Of a stretch of 21,445 bases of DNA, positions 1 through 5,652 are shown piece by piece (the stretch's first letter is position 1; each line of letters starts with the position of its first letter). The stretch comes from an uncultured Bacilli bacterium (lineage in GTDB: Bacteria > Bacillota_I > Bacilli_A > RF39 > UBA660): contig CAKOMU010000019.1 in the NCBI GenBank assembly GCA_934096755.1, positions 1-21,445 on the forward strand, in the 5' to 3' direction. The notes under the pieces were generated by a model. The model was not told the origin of the DNA and did not search any database. It worked only from the letters and a program-made list of their open reading frames with translations. The position numbers were made by a program, and so were the translations under genes.

Positions 1-496
1 TTCTTTCATTTATATTTTGAATATTTTCAGCTTTTTCATACTCTTTTTTATTTTCATAAAATTTAATAGCTTCTTTAGGTAAAATATTAAGCTTATATAT
101 TCTTTCATCATTGTCAATAATTTCACTCATTTTAGCTTTAATTTTAGAAATGTCATCATTACTAAGTATTTTTTCTCCAACAACTAATCCCAACATACCT
201 CTCGGCACACTATGTTCATAATTAATATCTAATCCAGGAAACACTTCTTGCAAAGCTACTTGAAATAAAAATTTCAAACCCGATTTGTAAATTTTATTTC
301 CTATGATATCGTCTGTATTAATAAAAGTAATTTCTTGATTTTCTTTAATTTTTTCATCTAAAGAAAAAACTTCATTATTAATCTTTAATCCCATAATATT
401 AGGTAATTCACAATCTTTACTTACTTCATAATAAGATATCCCTTTTTTATATTCTCTAGGCATAGAGTTATTAAATGTAATTTTAACAGTATCCAT
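1..496 (-). CDS. TGS-domain protein, probable nucleoside (uridine) kinase, C-terminus cut by window edge
   Basis: This reading frame stays open from ATG at 496 to the window edge, giving 165 residues. It starts MDTVKITF, and residues 1-60 look like a TGS domain, including the hydrophobic IMGLKINNEVF strand and a loop ending EITFIN. Residues 65-150 resemble the ThrRS-type second additional domain (LFQVALQEVFPGLDINYEHS), but the HxxxH metal motif of true threonyl-tRNA synthetases is absent. That combination is known in Firmicutes proteins that carry a uridine kinase-like P-loop domain after TGS, which here would lie outside the window. A GAGGGAG Shine-Dalgarno precedes the ATG, and a good SigA promoter lies upstream. 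The gene is divergent from clpP. A degenerate ThrRS paralogue is the alternative; the kinase domain itself cannot be seen. Confidence 0.65.
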   Translation of the reverse strand, partial: MDTVKITFNNSMPREYKKGISYYEVSKDCELPNIMGLKINNEVFSLDEKIKENQEITFINTDDIIGNKIYKSGLKFLFQVALQEVFPGLDINYEHSVPRGMLGLVVGEKILSNDDISKIKAKMSEIIDNDERIYKLNILPKEAIKFYENKKEYEKAENIQNINER

Positions 497-518
497 AATC
501 TCCCTCTATTCTTAATTA

Positions 519-547
519 ATTATATCAATATTTTATTATTTTGTGAA
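519..547 (-). promoter_or_regulatory. SigA-type promoter of the TGS-domain gene
   Basis: On the minus strand TTCACA (542-547) and TATAAT (519-524) are separated by exactly 17 nt. Transcription would start near 512, about 16 nt before the ATG at 496. The -35 box overlaps the candidate clpP -35 on the other strand. Confidence 0.6.
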
Positions 548-570
548 TAAAATTATCCCTTTTTTACTAT
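541..570 (+). promoter_or_regulatory. Candidate clpP promoter
   Basis: TTGTGA (541-546) and TACTAT (565-570) are separated by 18 nt and precede clpP. The predicted leader is only about 13 nt. No CtsR-type direct heptad repeat (GGTCAAA pair) is visible in this gap. This call is weaker than the promoter on the opposite strand. Confidence 0.4.
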
Positions 571-590
571 TATTTACTTAGGTGATACTA

Positions 591-1169
591 ATGAACATTA
601 TTCCAACCATCATTGAAAAGACTAACAACAAGGAATATGCTTATGACTTATATTCTCGTTTATTAAAAGATCGAATTATATTTATCGTAGGTGAAATAAA
701 CGATTATTCTGCTAACATTATAATCAGTGAATTATTATTTTTAGATAACATTAATCATGACGACATTTATATTTATATTAATAGTCCTGGCGGAGTTATT
801 ACAGCTGGTATGGGAATTTATGACACAATGCGTTTTATTGAAAGTAAAGTAATTACGATTGGAATTGGCATGTGTGCTAGTATGGCTGCCTTTTTACTGT
901 CCAGTGGTGATACAAGATATGCATTACCTAATACCGAAATTATGATTCATCAGCCGCTAGGAGGAGCTCAAGGTCAAGCCAGTGATATTAAAATAGCTGC
1001 CGAAAGAATTATTAAATTAAAGAAAAAATTAAATCAAATACTTGCAGATAATACTAATCAACCATTAGACAAAATATATAATGACACTGAAAGAGATAAT
1101 TTTTTAAGTGCTAAAGAAGCTAAAGAGTACGGATTAATCGATGATATAATAAAAAAGAATACATTTTAA
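591..1169 (+). CDS. clpP: ATP-dependent Clp protease proteolytic subunit ClpP
   Basis: ClpP is the serine peptidase core that degrades substrates unfolded by ClpX or ClpC in the cytoplasm. The 192-residue product is full length and collinear with Bacillus ClpP. It has the N-terminal MNIIPTIIEKT, the active-site serine in GMCASMAAF (Ser97), histidine in MIHQPLGG (His120) and aspartate in DTERDNF (Asp169). The glycine-rich INSPGG segment lies near residue 64. I chose ATG 591 over an in-frame GTG at 582 because AGGTGA (580-585) is a Shine-Dalgarno that overlaps that GTG. It is the only confident plus-strand gene in the window. Its stop overlaps the divIC stop by 4 nt, and no separate terminator is visible. 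Family assignment is essentially certain. Confidence 0.97.
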   Translation: MNIIPTIIEKTNNKEYAYDLYSRLLKDRIIFIVGEINDYSANIIISELLFLDNINHDDIYIYINSPGGVITAGMGIYDTMRFIESKVITIGIGMCASMAAFLLSSGDTRYALPNTEIMIHQPLGGAQGQASDIKIAAERIIKLKKKLNQILADNTNQPLDKIYNDTERDNFLSAKEAKEYGLIDDIIKKNTF

Positions 1170-1450
1170 TGCATCCTAATAATTACTTCACCATCTGCTG
1201 AATACATAAATTTTTCTTTGGCATAGCGAGCTAAATAATCATCGTCCTGTAATTTAGTTACTTCACTAACTAATTTTTCTTCTTCACTAAGCAAATCATT
1301 ATATTGGTTATTCAATGAAGTTATCATACTTTTATTAGCTAATATCTGTGTCCAATCTTTTGCCACTGAAGTAATCAAAGATATAATAAGAAAAATAATA
1401 GCACCAGAAATAAACATCAAACGTTTCTTTTCCTTTTTAGTCTTTTTCAT
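1166..1450 (-). CDS. divIC: Septum formation initiator DivIC/FtsB family
   Basis: This is a small bitopic division protein that works with FtsL and DivIB at the septum. From ATG 1450 the product is 94 residues: a basic cytoplasmic start (MKKTKKEKKR), one membrane helix at about residues 11-29 (LMFISGAIIFLIISLI), a coiled coil at about 36-66, and the family's C-terminal pattern YLARYAKEKFMYSADGEVII. GGGGTGA about 8 nt upstream supports this start. The frame can be extended to ATG 1531, adding 27 residues, but that extension is encoded by the preceding gene's terminator hairpin and has no Shine-Dalgarno. Position after yabP-yabQ matches B. subtilis, apart from an unknown gene inserted between. 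The assignment is firm; the exact start is less so. Confidence 0.85.
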   Translation of the reverse strand: MKKTKKEKKRLMFISGAIIFLIISLITSVAKDWTQILANKSMITSLNNQYNDLLSEEEKLVSEVTKLQDDDYLARYAKEKFMYSADGEVIIRMH

Positions 1451-1477
1451 ATCTTCAATCACCCCATTCTTCCCACT

Positions 1478-1483
1478 CATTAT
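1478..1483 (-). promoter_or_regulatory. Possible -10 box for divIC
   Basis: TATAAT on the minus strand lies directly after the T-tract of the hairpin at 1487-1528 and about 28 nt before the chosen divIC start. No convincing -35 is present at 16-18 nt, so this is tentative. Confidence 0.35.
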
Positions 1484-1486
1484 AAC

Positions 1487-1528
1487 AAAAAACTTAGAAA
1501 AAAGTTTCTTATTCTTTCTAAGTTTTTT
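1487..1528 (-). terminator. Rho-independent terminator after the 405-aa gene
   Basis: A perfect 14-bp inverted repeat has arms at 1487-1500 (AAAAAACTTAGAAA) and 1515-1528 (TTTCTAAGTTTTTT) with a 14-nt loop. It ends in a T-run on the minus strand and begins 28 nt after the stop of the 405-aa gene. The stem is AU-rich, so its strength is uncertain. Confidence 0.6.
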
Positions 1529-1556
1529 CATATTTACAACTATTTGACAACATTAT

Positions 1557-2774
1557 CTATTTTAATAACAAAAATACGGCAATTAAAATACCTATAATAA
1601 TTAATAAAATTACAACATAAATAGTAATAGAAGCAAAACCTACTTTATCTAAATTAGGATTGGTTCTAACTAGCTTTAAAACTTTATCTTGAACATTTGT
1701 AAGTGTTGCATTTTCACTTCTATCTAACATTTCTTCATAACGTTGTTTAGTTTCAATAATATTATTATTAGGATTTTTTAATGAATACAAATAATTAGAC
1801 AATTGACAATATTTCACATAATATCGATATATTTCAGGAATTAAATAATCTTTATATGTAATAACATCAAATAAATAGTTTTCAAATACTTTAATTTTAT
1901 CATTTTCTTCTTGGGTATATTCATCTGGTTTTAAAATTAATTTTTCATACTCTTCGAAAGTAACTAAAGGAATCTTATCTTTTTCCTCAATATAGTCTTC
2001 TGTTGGAGTATTTTCCATTACTTCACTCGTAGCACTACTACCACTAGCCTCATGATTTTCTTTAACATATTTATTATTTTTATCCAAATTAAAAGTAGTA
2101 ATCATTCCATGACTAACATAAATTTTTTCTTCTTCATTTCCAAAAGGTGTATCCAACGTATCACCGGTTGCATGATTACGATCATTTAATAATTTTAAAT
2201 TATTCAAATGTTCTTCACTAGCATTATTACGCATTAAAGCCTCATTTAAACATTCCATAGTAATCTGTTTTTTTTGCTGACACAAATAACTATATAATTC
2301 TTCTGCCGAAACATTTGCACCTTTAATAGTTATAATATCATTGTAAAATTTTAACAATTCTTCTAATGATATATCACTAATTAAATGATTTACTCCAAAT
2401 CTATCTTGATAATGAACATAATTTTTTACAACATTTTCTATTTTTTGATGATTATGTATTAAATGAAAAGATTTCAAGACTGGATATTCTTGTGTGATCT
2501 TAGTAAATTGTTCTTCATCTATATTTTTTTCTTTTTGTAACTCATCATAATATTTAGCATGAACATCTAAAATCCCAATTAATGCATCAGCTTTTAAAGT
2601 GGTCATTTCTTCTTTAAATCGACTATTTTTATTAAAAAAATCTTGAAAATCAAATATACTAAAATTCACAGTTTTTCCAGCATAAGATATTTTCCCATTA
2701 CTTATAGTTAAATTAGTAAATTCAGGATTATTTTTAAGCATTTCTACAAATATAGCAAAATTACTCATTACCAT
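1557..2774 (-). CDS. Unknown tail-anchored membrane protein
   Basis: I do not recognise this 405-residue protein. The first ~210 residues look like a soluble, mainly helical domain rich in Asn, Glu and Lys. Residues ~215-265 form a polar, low-complexity stretch (KENHEASGSSATSEVMENTP) typical of a linker. A second helical region follows. The protein ends in one strongly hydrophobic segment (SITIYVVILLIIIGILIAVF) directly before the C-terminal LLLK, so it is probably tail-anchored with the bulk in the cytoplasm; there is no signal peptide. ATG 2774 is chosen because AGAAGGA lies 5 nt upstream; GTG 2777 and ATG 2768 are alternatives. It has its own promoter and terminator and sits between yabQ and divIC, which are adjacent in B. 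subtilis. A role in sporulation or division is only suggested by position. Confidence 0.75.
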   Translation of the reverse strand: MVMSNFAIFVEMLKNNPEFTNLTISNGKISYAGKTVNFSIFDFQDFFNKNSRFKEEMTTLKADALIGILDVHAKYYDELQKEKNIDEEQFTKITQEYPVLKSFHLIHNHQKIENVVKNYVHYQDRFGVNHLISDISLEELLKFYNDIITIKGANVSAEELYSYLCQQKKQITMECLNEALMRNNASEEHLNNLKLLNDRNHATGDTLDTPFGNEEEKIYVSHGMITTFNLDKNNKYVKENHEASGSSATSEVMENTPTEDYIEEKDKIPLVTFEEYEKLILKPDEYTQEENDKIKVFENYLFDVITYKDYLIPEIYRYYVKYCQLSNYLYSLKNPNNNIIETKQRYEEMLDRSENATLTNVQDKVLKLVRTNPNLDKVGFASITIYVVILLIIIGILIAVFLLLK

Positions 2775-2795
2775 CACTATCCTTCTATCATAACA

Positions 2796-2824
2796 AGTAT
2801 ATCATAGAGAATTTATGACCGCAA
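2796..2824 (-). promoter_or_regulatory. SigA-type promoter of the 405-aa gene
   Basis: TTGCGG (2819-2824) and TATACT (2796-2801) are separated by 17 nt on the minus strand. They lie between the yabQ terminator and the gene start, so this gene is probably transcribed independently of yabPQ and in vegetative cells. Confidence 0.6.
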
Positions 2825-2838
2825 ATATTTTTGAAATT

Positions 2839-2865
2839 AAAAAACTAAATACTCAATGTATCTAG
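2839..2865 (-). terminator. Terminator of yabP-yabQ
   Basis: On the minus strand CTAGATAC and GTATTTAG pair over 8 bp (one G-U) around a 5-nt loop, followed by six T. The hairpin begins immediately after the yabQ stop codon. Confidence 0.75.
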
Positions 2866-2866
2866 C

Positions 2867-3187
2867 CTACCACTTTTTAAATTTCTTTTTCTTTTTATTA
2901 ACCATGTAATTCTTTCCTTTAAAAATTAATGATTTATTTTTCCATACTAACAAATATCCTAAACAAAACACAATAGCATAATAAGGATGCATAATTCCCA
3001 AATTAATTTTATACATGATATAAACATAGACTATTACAATATCAATAATAAAAATAAGACTTATTACTAATTGACTAACCACACTTTTATTATCAATAAA
3101 ATATTTATTTAAACTAGCTGCTAAGTAAAAGAAGATTCCATAAAGAAACGAAAATCCCAAAGCCAACAATTGAACATAACTATTCAT
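2867..3187 (-). CDS. yabQ: Spore cortex biosynthesis protein YabQ
   Basis: YabQ is a mother-cell membrane protein needed for spore cortex formation in B. subtilis. The 106-residue product is shorter than the Bacillus protein (about 210 aa). It keeps the family layout: an N-terminal hydrophobic helix (YVQLLALGFSFLYGIFFYLAA), a central long hydrophobic stretch at about 37-60, a third around 66-82 (HPYYAIVFCLGYLLVW), and a very basic tail (KKKKKFKKW). ATG overlaps the yabP stop as ATGA, so the two are translationally coupled. A terminator follows at once. Similarity is at the level of topology plus gene order rather than strong motifs, and position directly after yabP makes the call convincing. 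Confidence 0.75.
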   Translation of the reverse strand: MNSYVQLLALGFSFLYGIFFYLAASLNKYFIDNKSVVSQLVISLIFIIDIVIVYVYIMYKINLGIMHPYYAIVFCLGYLLVWKNKSLIFKGKNYMVNKKKKKFKKW

Positions 3188-3462
3188 TTAAATAATTTTG
3201 TAAATAAACTTTCTTCTTTATCTTTAACTTTACCATCAATATACATAAATGAGTTTATCTTCCCCTTAATTTTTACATTTCCATCATTGGTATCTAATTT
3301 TAATAATTCTAAAGAATTACCTAACAAACGTAAATTACCCATATTAGTTTCCATTAAAAATTCTTCATCATCAAAACTGACTATTTTATTTACTCCTGTA
3401 ATAGTAATTGTACTACGATCAATCATTTTTACTTCTTGACTACCAAAAGTTATATTATCCAT
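3184..3462 (-). CDS. yabP: Sporulation protein YabP
   Basis: YabP is a small conserved sporulation protein encoded next to yabQ and needed for normal spore development. The 92-residue product matches the family pattern well: DRSTITITGVNKIVSFDDEEFLMETNMGNLRLLGNSLELLKLD, then a glycine-containing strand (GNVKIKGKINSFMY). This suggests a small beta-rich protein similar in layout to YqfC. ATG 3462 has GGTGAT 3 nt upstream. This hexamer pairs with the AUCACC part of the anti-Shine-Dalgarno, so short spacing is expected. A SigE-like promoter lies directly upstream, consistent with mother-cell expression. The gene overlaps yabQ by 4 nt. Confidence 0.88.
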   Translation of the reverse strand: MDNITFGSQEVKMIDRSTITITGVNKIVSFDDEEFLMETNMGNLRLLGNSLELLKLDTNDGNVKIKGKINSFMYIDGKVKDKEESLFTKLFK

Positions 3463-3476
3463 AGTATCACCATTTA

Positions 3477-3504
3477 ATTATATGAAAAAAGTAGATAATT
3501 ATAA
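3477..3504 (-). promoter_or_regulatory. SigE-like promoter of yabP-yabQ
   Basis: The -10 CATATAAT (3477-3484) is one base from the SigE consensus CATACAAT. The -35-like TTATAAT (3498-3504) has its ATA core 15 nt upstream, within the usual SigE range. The -35 lies in the loop of the preceding gene's terminator and the spacer covers its 3' arm and U-tract. yabPQ are SigE-dependent in B. subtilis. Confidence 0.6.
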
Positions 3505-3514
3505 CTATCTACTT
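3485..3514 (-). terminator. Terminator of the 142-aa gene, overlapping its stop codon
   Basis: On the minus strand AAGTAGATA (3506-3514) pairs perfectly with TATCTACTT (3489-3497) across an 8-nt loop, followed by a run of T. The TAG stop at 3505-3507 lies at the junction of the 5' arm and the loop. Confidence 0.8.
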
Positions 3515-3933
3515 GAACGTCTTCTACTTACAGTACAATCATTTAATTCTACTAATGGATCTTCTGGATCTAAACTCATGATATAAGCCAGATTAGCAGC
3601 CATTTTCGCTTTAACTTTTTCATCAACAGCCTTGTTTCTATAAACATCAACTTTTTCACTTAAAGCTTCTCTAACATCTAAACCATCTTTATAATCGATT
3701 ACAGTATCGTTTTTTTGTAAATATCCAGTTTGACCTGTTTGTGGAAAATATATACGACCTTCAATATTTAAAGACGCATATTCTTCCTTAAAAGCTTCAT
3801 TATTTTTTTCTTTAATTCCTACATAATATTCTTTCTTATGAATCTTTTCTCCATCGTATGAATATACAATTGCACCTATAAGTTGATTATTTCCTTCGCT
3901 ATCTCTTCCATAGACAAATTCTACTTTATTCAT
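3505..3933 (-). CDS. Unknown 142-aa cytoplasmic protein with strong promoter
   Basis: I do not recognise this protein. It has 142 residues, no signal peptide and no membrane helix. The first half looks beta-rich with charged turns (NKVEFVYGRDSEGNNQLIGA, then KKEYYVGIKEK). A glycine-rich patch (PQTGQTGYLQKND) sits near the middle. A helical stretch follows at about 95-125 (YRNKAVDEKVKAKMAANLAYI), and the end is basic, SRRRSSR. One cysteine is visible (NDCTV). AAAGGAG lies about 7 nt before ATG 3933, and the SigA promoter upstream is close to consensus, so abundant vegetative expression is likely. It forms a one-gene unit between the CoA-transferase and yabP with its own terminator. I infer no function. 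Confidence 0.85.
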   Translation of the reverse strand: MNKVEFVYGRDSEGNNQLIGAIVYSYDGEKIHKKEYYVGIKEKNNEAFKEEYASLNIEGRIYFPQTGQTGYLQKNDTVIDYKDGLDVREALSEKVDVYRNKAVDEKVKAKMAANLAYIMSLDPEDPLVELNDCTVSRRRSSR

Positions 3934-3964
3934 AAATCATCTCTCCTTTTTAGCGATGGTTTCA

Positions 3965-3993
3965 ATAATACCATACTATATATGCTATGTCAA
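3965..3993 (-). promoter_or_regulatory. Near-consensus SigA promoter of the 142-aa gene
   Basis: A perfect -35 TTGACA (3988-3993) is followed after exactly 17 nt by TATTAT (3965-3970). It is the best vegetative promoter in the window, and a strong Shine-Dalgarno lies downstream. Confidence 0.85.
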
Positions 3994-4031
3994 GGACAAA
4001 TTTTTATGAACTGTCATCCAAAACTTTTTTG

Positions 4032-5591
4032 TTAATGTCTATTAGTGGCCATTTTTTCTTCTTTAAATATTCTTGGATCCATTATCTTTAAATCTTTACT
4101 AATTAATGGTTTAAAGGACATCTTAGCTAAAACATCGTTTTCTAAATCAATACCCTCTGCAATTTCTACTAACATAATTCCTTCATCTACTAGTTTAAAC
4201 ACAGCTCTTTCTGTTACGTACCAAATATCTTGATTATGTTTTCTTGCTTCCTTGGTCGAAAAAGTAACTTGTTCAACTTTTTCCACAAATTTAGAAGTTG
4301 TTCCTTCTTTTACAATATGTAAGTTACCATTTTTTATTTCTTCTTCAAGCCCATCCGCCATAAAAGTACCCATAAAAATTATTTTTTTAGTTGGTTGTGT
4401 GATATTAATAAAACCACCCGGACCAGTCACCCTTGATCCAAATTTAGAAACATTTACATTTCCCTTTTTATCTACTTGAGCAATACCTAAAATTGCCATG
4501 TCAAGTGAACCACCATTGTAGGCATCAAATTGACTAGCCGTCGATATTACTGAATCAGGATTGATAGCACCACCAAATGCAATTCCACCAATTGGCATCC
4601 CTCCTGTTGGACCTACTTCAACAGATAAATAAATATCATCTAAGCAATTTTCTTCATACGCAACATTAGCAACACCATCTGGCATACCAACTCCTAAATT
4701 GATTACATCACCTTTTTTAATTTCTAAAAATGCTCGTCTAGCACAAACCTTTCTTGCATCTAAACCTCTACTAGGAATTTCTATTTTTATTTTTTTATCA
4801 CCTGTTACTTCTGGTCGATATTCTGGCATATTATATTCTTTTAATGACTTATCTGGTTGTGCTACTAACACATAATCAACTAACGATGAATGAACCAAAA
4901 CATTTCTGGCTTTTAAACTACCTTTAGGTTTAATTTCTTTTACTTGCGCAATAACAATGCCACCACTATTATGAGCCGCAATAGCCATATTATATTGTTC
5001 CCCAATTACTGCTTCCTCTTCTAAAGAAATATTACCATCTTGATCTGCATAAGTCCCTTTTATGACAGCAACATTTATAGGAAATGACTTATAAAACAAT
5101 ATTTCCTTATTATCGATGTGAACTAATTTAACAATATCATCTAACGAACTAGCCAAATCATTAGCTCGACAACCATTATATCTAGGATCAGCAAAAGTAT
5201 TTAAACCAATATGTGTAAAAACACCTATTTCTTGCCCTCCAATTGCGCGATACAAATGATTTATAACGCCGAGTGGTACTGCAAATGCTGGGAATTGATT
5301 ATTACCTACCGCTTCGCCAAAAACTTTACCCATCCCCAAATGGGCACATATTGCTTTTCCTACTAATCCTGGTTCAGCTAAAATATTCATACCAACTAAA
5401 TCTCTAGTTAAATTACCAGGAGAAATACCACATGTAACACCAATATTACGTGGATGACCATTTAATAAAAAAGACTCTCTTATCCCCATTAAAATATCTT
5501 CACAAGAACCTGATCCGCCTGATCCAGATATAGCCACCATATCATTATCTTTAATTAACTTACCTATATCTCTTTTTGTAATTACTTTCAA
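4032..5591 (-). CDS. Acyl-CoA:acetate/3-ketoacid CoA-transferase (family I, fused alpha-beta)
   Basis: Family I CoA-transferases move CoA between a short-chain acyl-CoA and a carboxylate such as acetate, through a glutamyl-CoA thioester. The alpha- and beta-like halves are on one chain, as in propionate CoA-transferase. The N-terminal half has VAISGSGGSGS near residue 20 and a glycine-rich segment TCGISPGN. The C-terminal half has the catalytic glutamate in SVEVGPTGGMPIGG (Glu325 from the chosen start), then GGAINPDSVI. I chose TTG 5591 (MKVITKRDIG, 519 aa, a normal family length) because TGGTGAT precedes it by about 5 nt. The frame extends to 5660, but those extra residues come from the terminator region and lack a Shine-Dalgarno. 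Substrate cannot be read from sequence; a fermentative role is likely. Confidence 0.9.
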   Translation of the reverse strand: MKVITKRDIGKLIKDNDMVAISGSGGSGSCEDILMGIRESFLLNGHPRNIGVTCGISPGNLTRDLVGMNILAEPGLVGKAICAHLGMGKVFGEAVGNNQFPAFAVPLGVINHLYRAIGGQEIGVFTHIGLNTFADPRYNGCRANDLASSLDDIVKLVHIDNKEILFYKSFPINVAVIKGTYADQDGNISLEEEAVIGEQYNMAIAAHNSGGIVIAQVKEIKPKGSLKARNVLVHSSLVDYVLVAQPDKSLKEYNMPEYRPEVTGDKKIKIEIPSRGLDARKVCARRAFLEIKKGDVINLGVGMPDGVANVAYEENCLDDIYLSVEVGPTGGMPIGGIAFGGAINPDSVISTASQFDAYNGGSLDMAILGIAQVDKKGNVNVSKFGSRVTGPGGFINITQPTKKIIFMGTFMADGLEEEIKNGNLHIVKEGTTSKFVEKVEQVTFSTKEARKHNQDIWYVTERAVFKLVDEGIMLVEIAEGIDLENDVLAKMSFKPLISKDLKIMDPRIFKEEKMATNRH

Positions 5592-5607
5592 TATTATCAC
5601 CATCTTT

Positions 5608-5636
5608 ATTATACAAAAAAAATTCCTATGTTTCCA
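5608..5636 (-). promoter_or_regulatory. Promoter of the CoA-transferase gene, inside the upstream terminator
   Basis: TATAAT (5608-5613) has TGGAAA (5631-5636, 4 of 6 to consensus) 17 nt upstream on the minus strand. The -35 lies over the acyltransferase terminator loop and the spacer covers its U-tract. GGTGAT follows the -10 after 6 nt, so the transcript would start at or next to the Shine-Dalgarno. Confidence 0.5.
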
Positions 5637-5644
5637 TAAGAATT
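5615..5644 (-). terminator. Terminator of the acyltransferase gene
   Basis: On the minus strand AATTCTTATG and CATAGGAATT form a 10-bp stem (one G-U) closed by a GAAA tetraloop, followed by eight T. It starts 8 nt after the stop codon. Confidence 0.85.
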
Positions 5645-5652
5645 CTTCTTTT

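Noticed and set aside
1451..1531. 27-residue N-terminal extension of DivIC from ATG 1531
   Set aside because: It is encoded by the preceding gene's terminator hairpin and lacks a Shine-Dalgarno; ATG 1450 has GGGGTGA upstream.
3170..3439. Plus-strand ORF of 89 codons opposite yabP
   Set aside because: It lies antisense to a recognised family, has no Shine-Dalgarno and has the composition of a complement of coding DNA.
4045..4479. Two plus-strand ORFs opposite the CoA-transferase
   Set aside because: Both are shadows of a strongly conserved enzyme on the other strand, with no own start signals.
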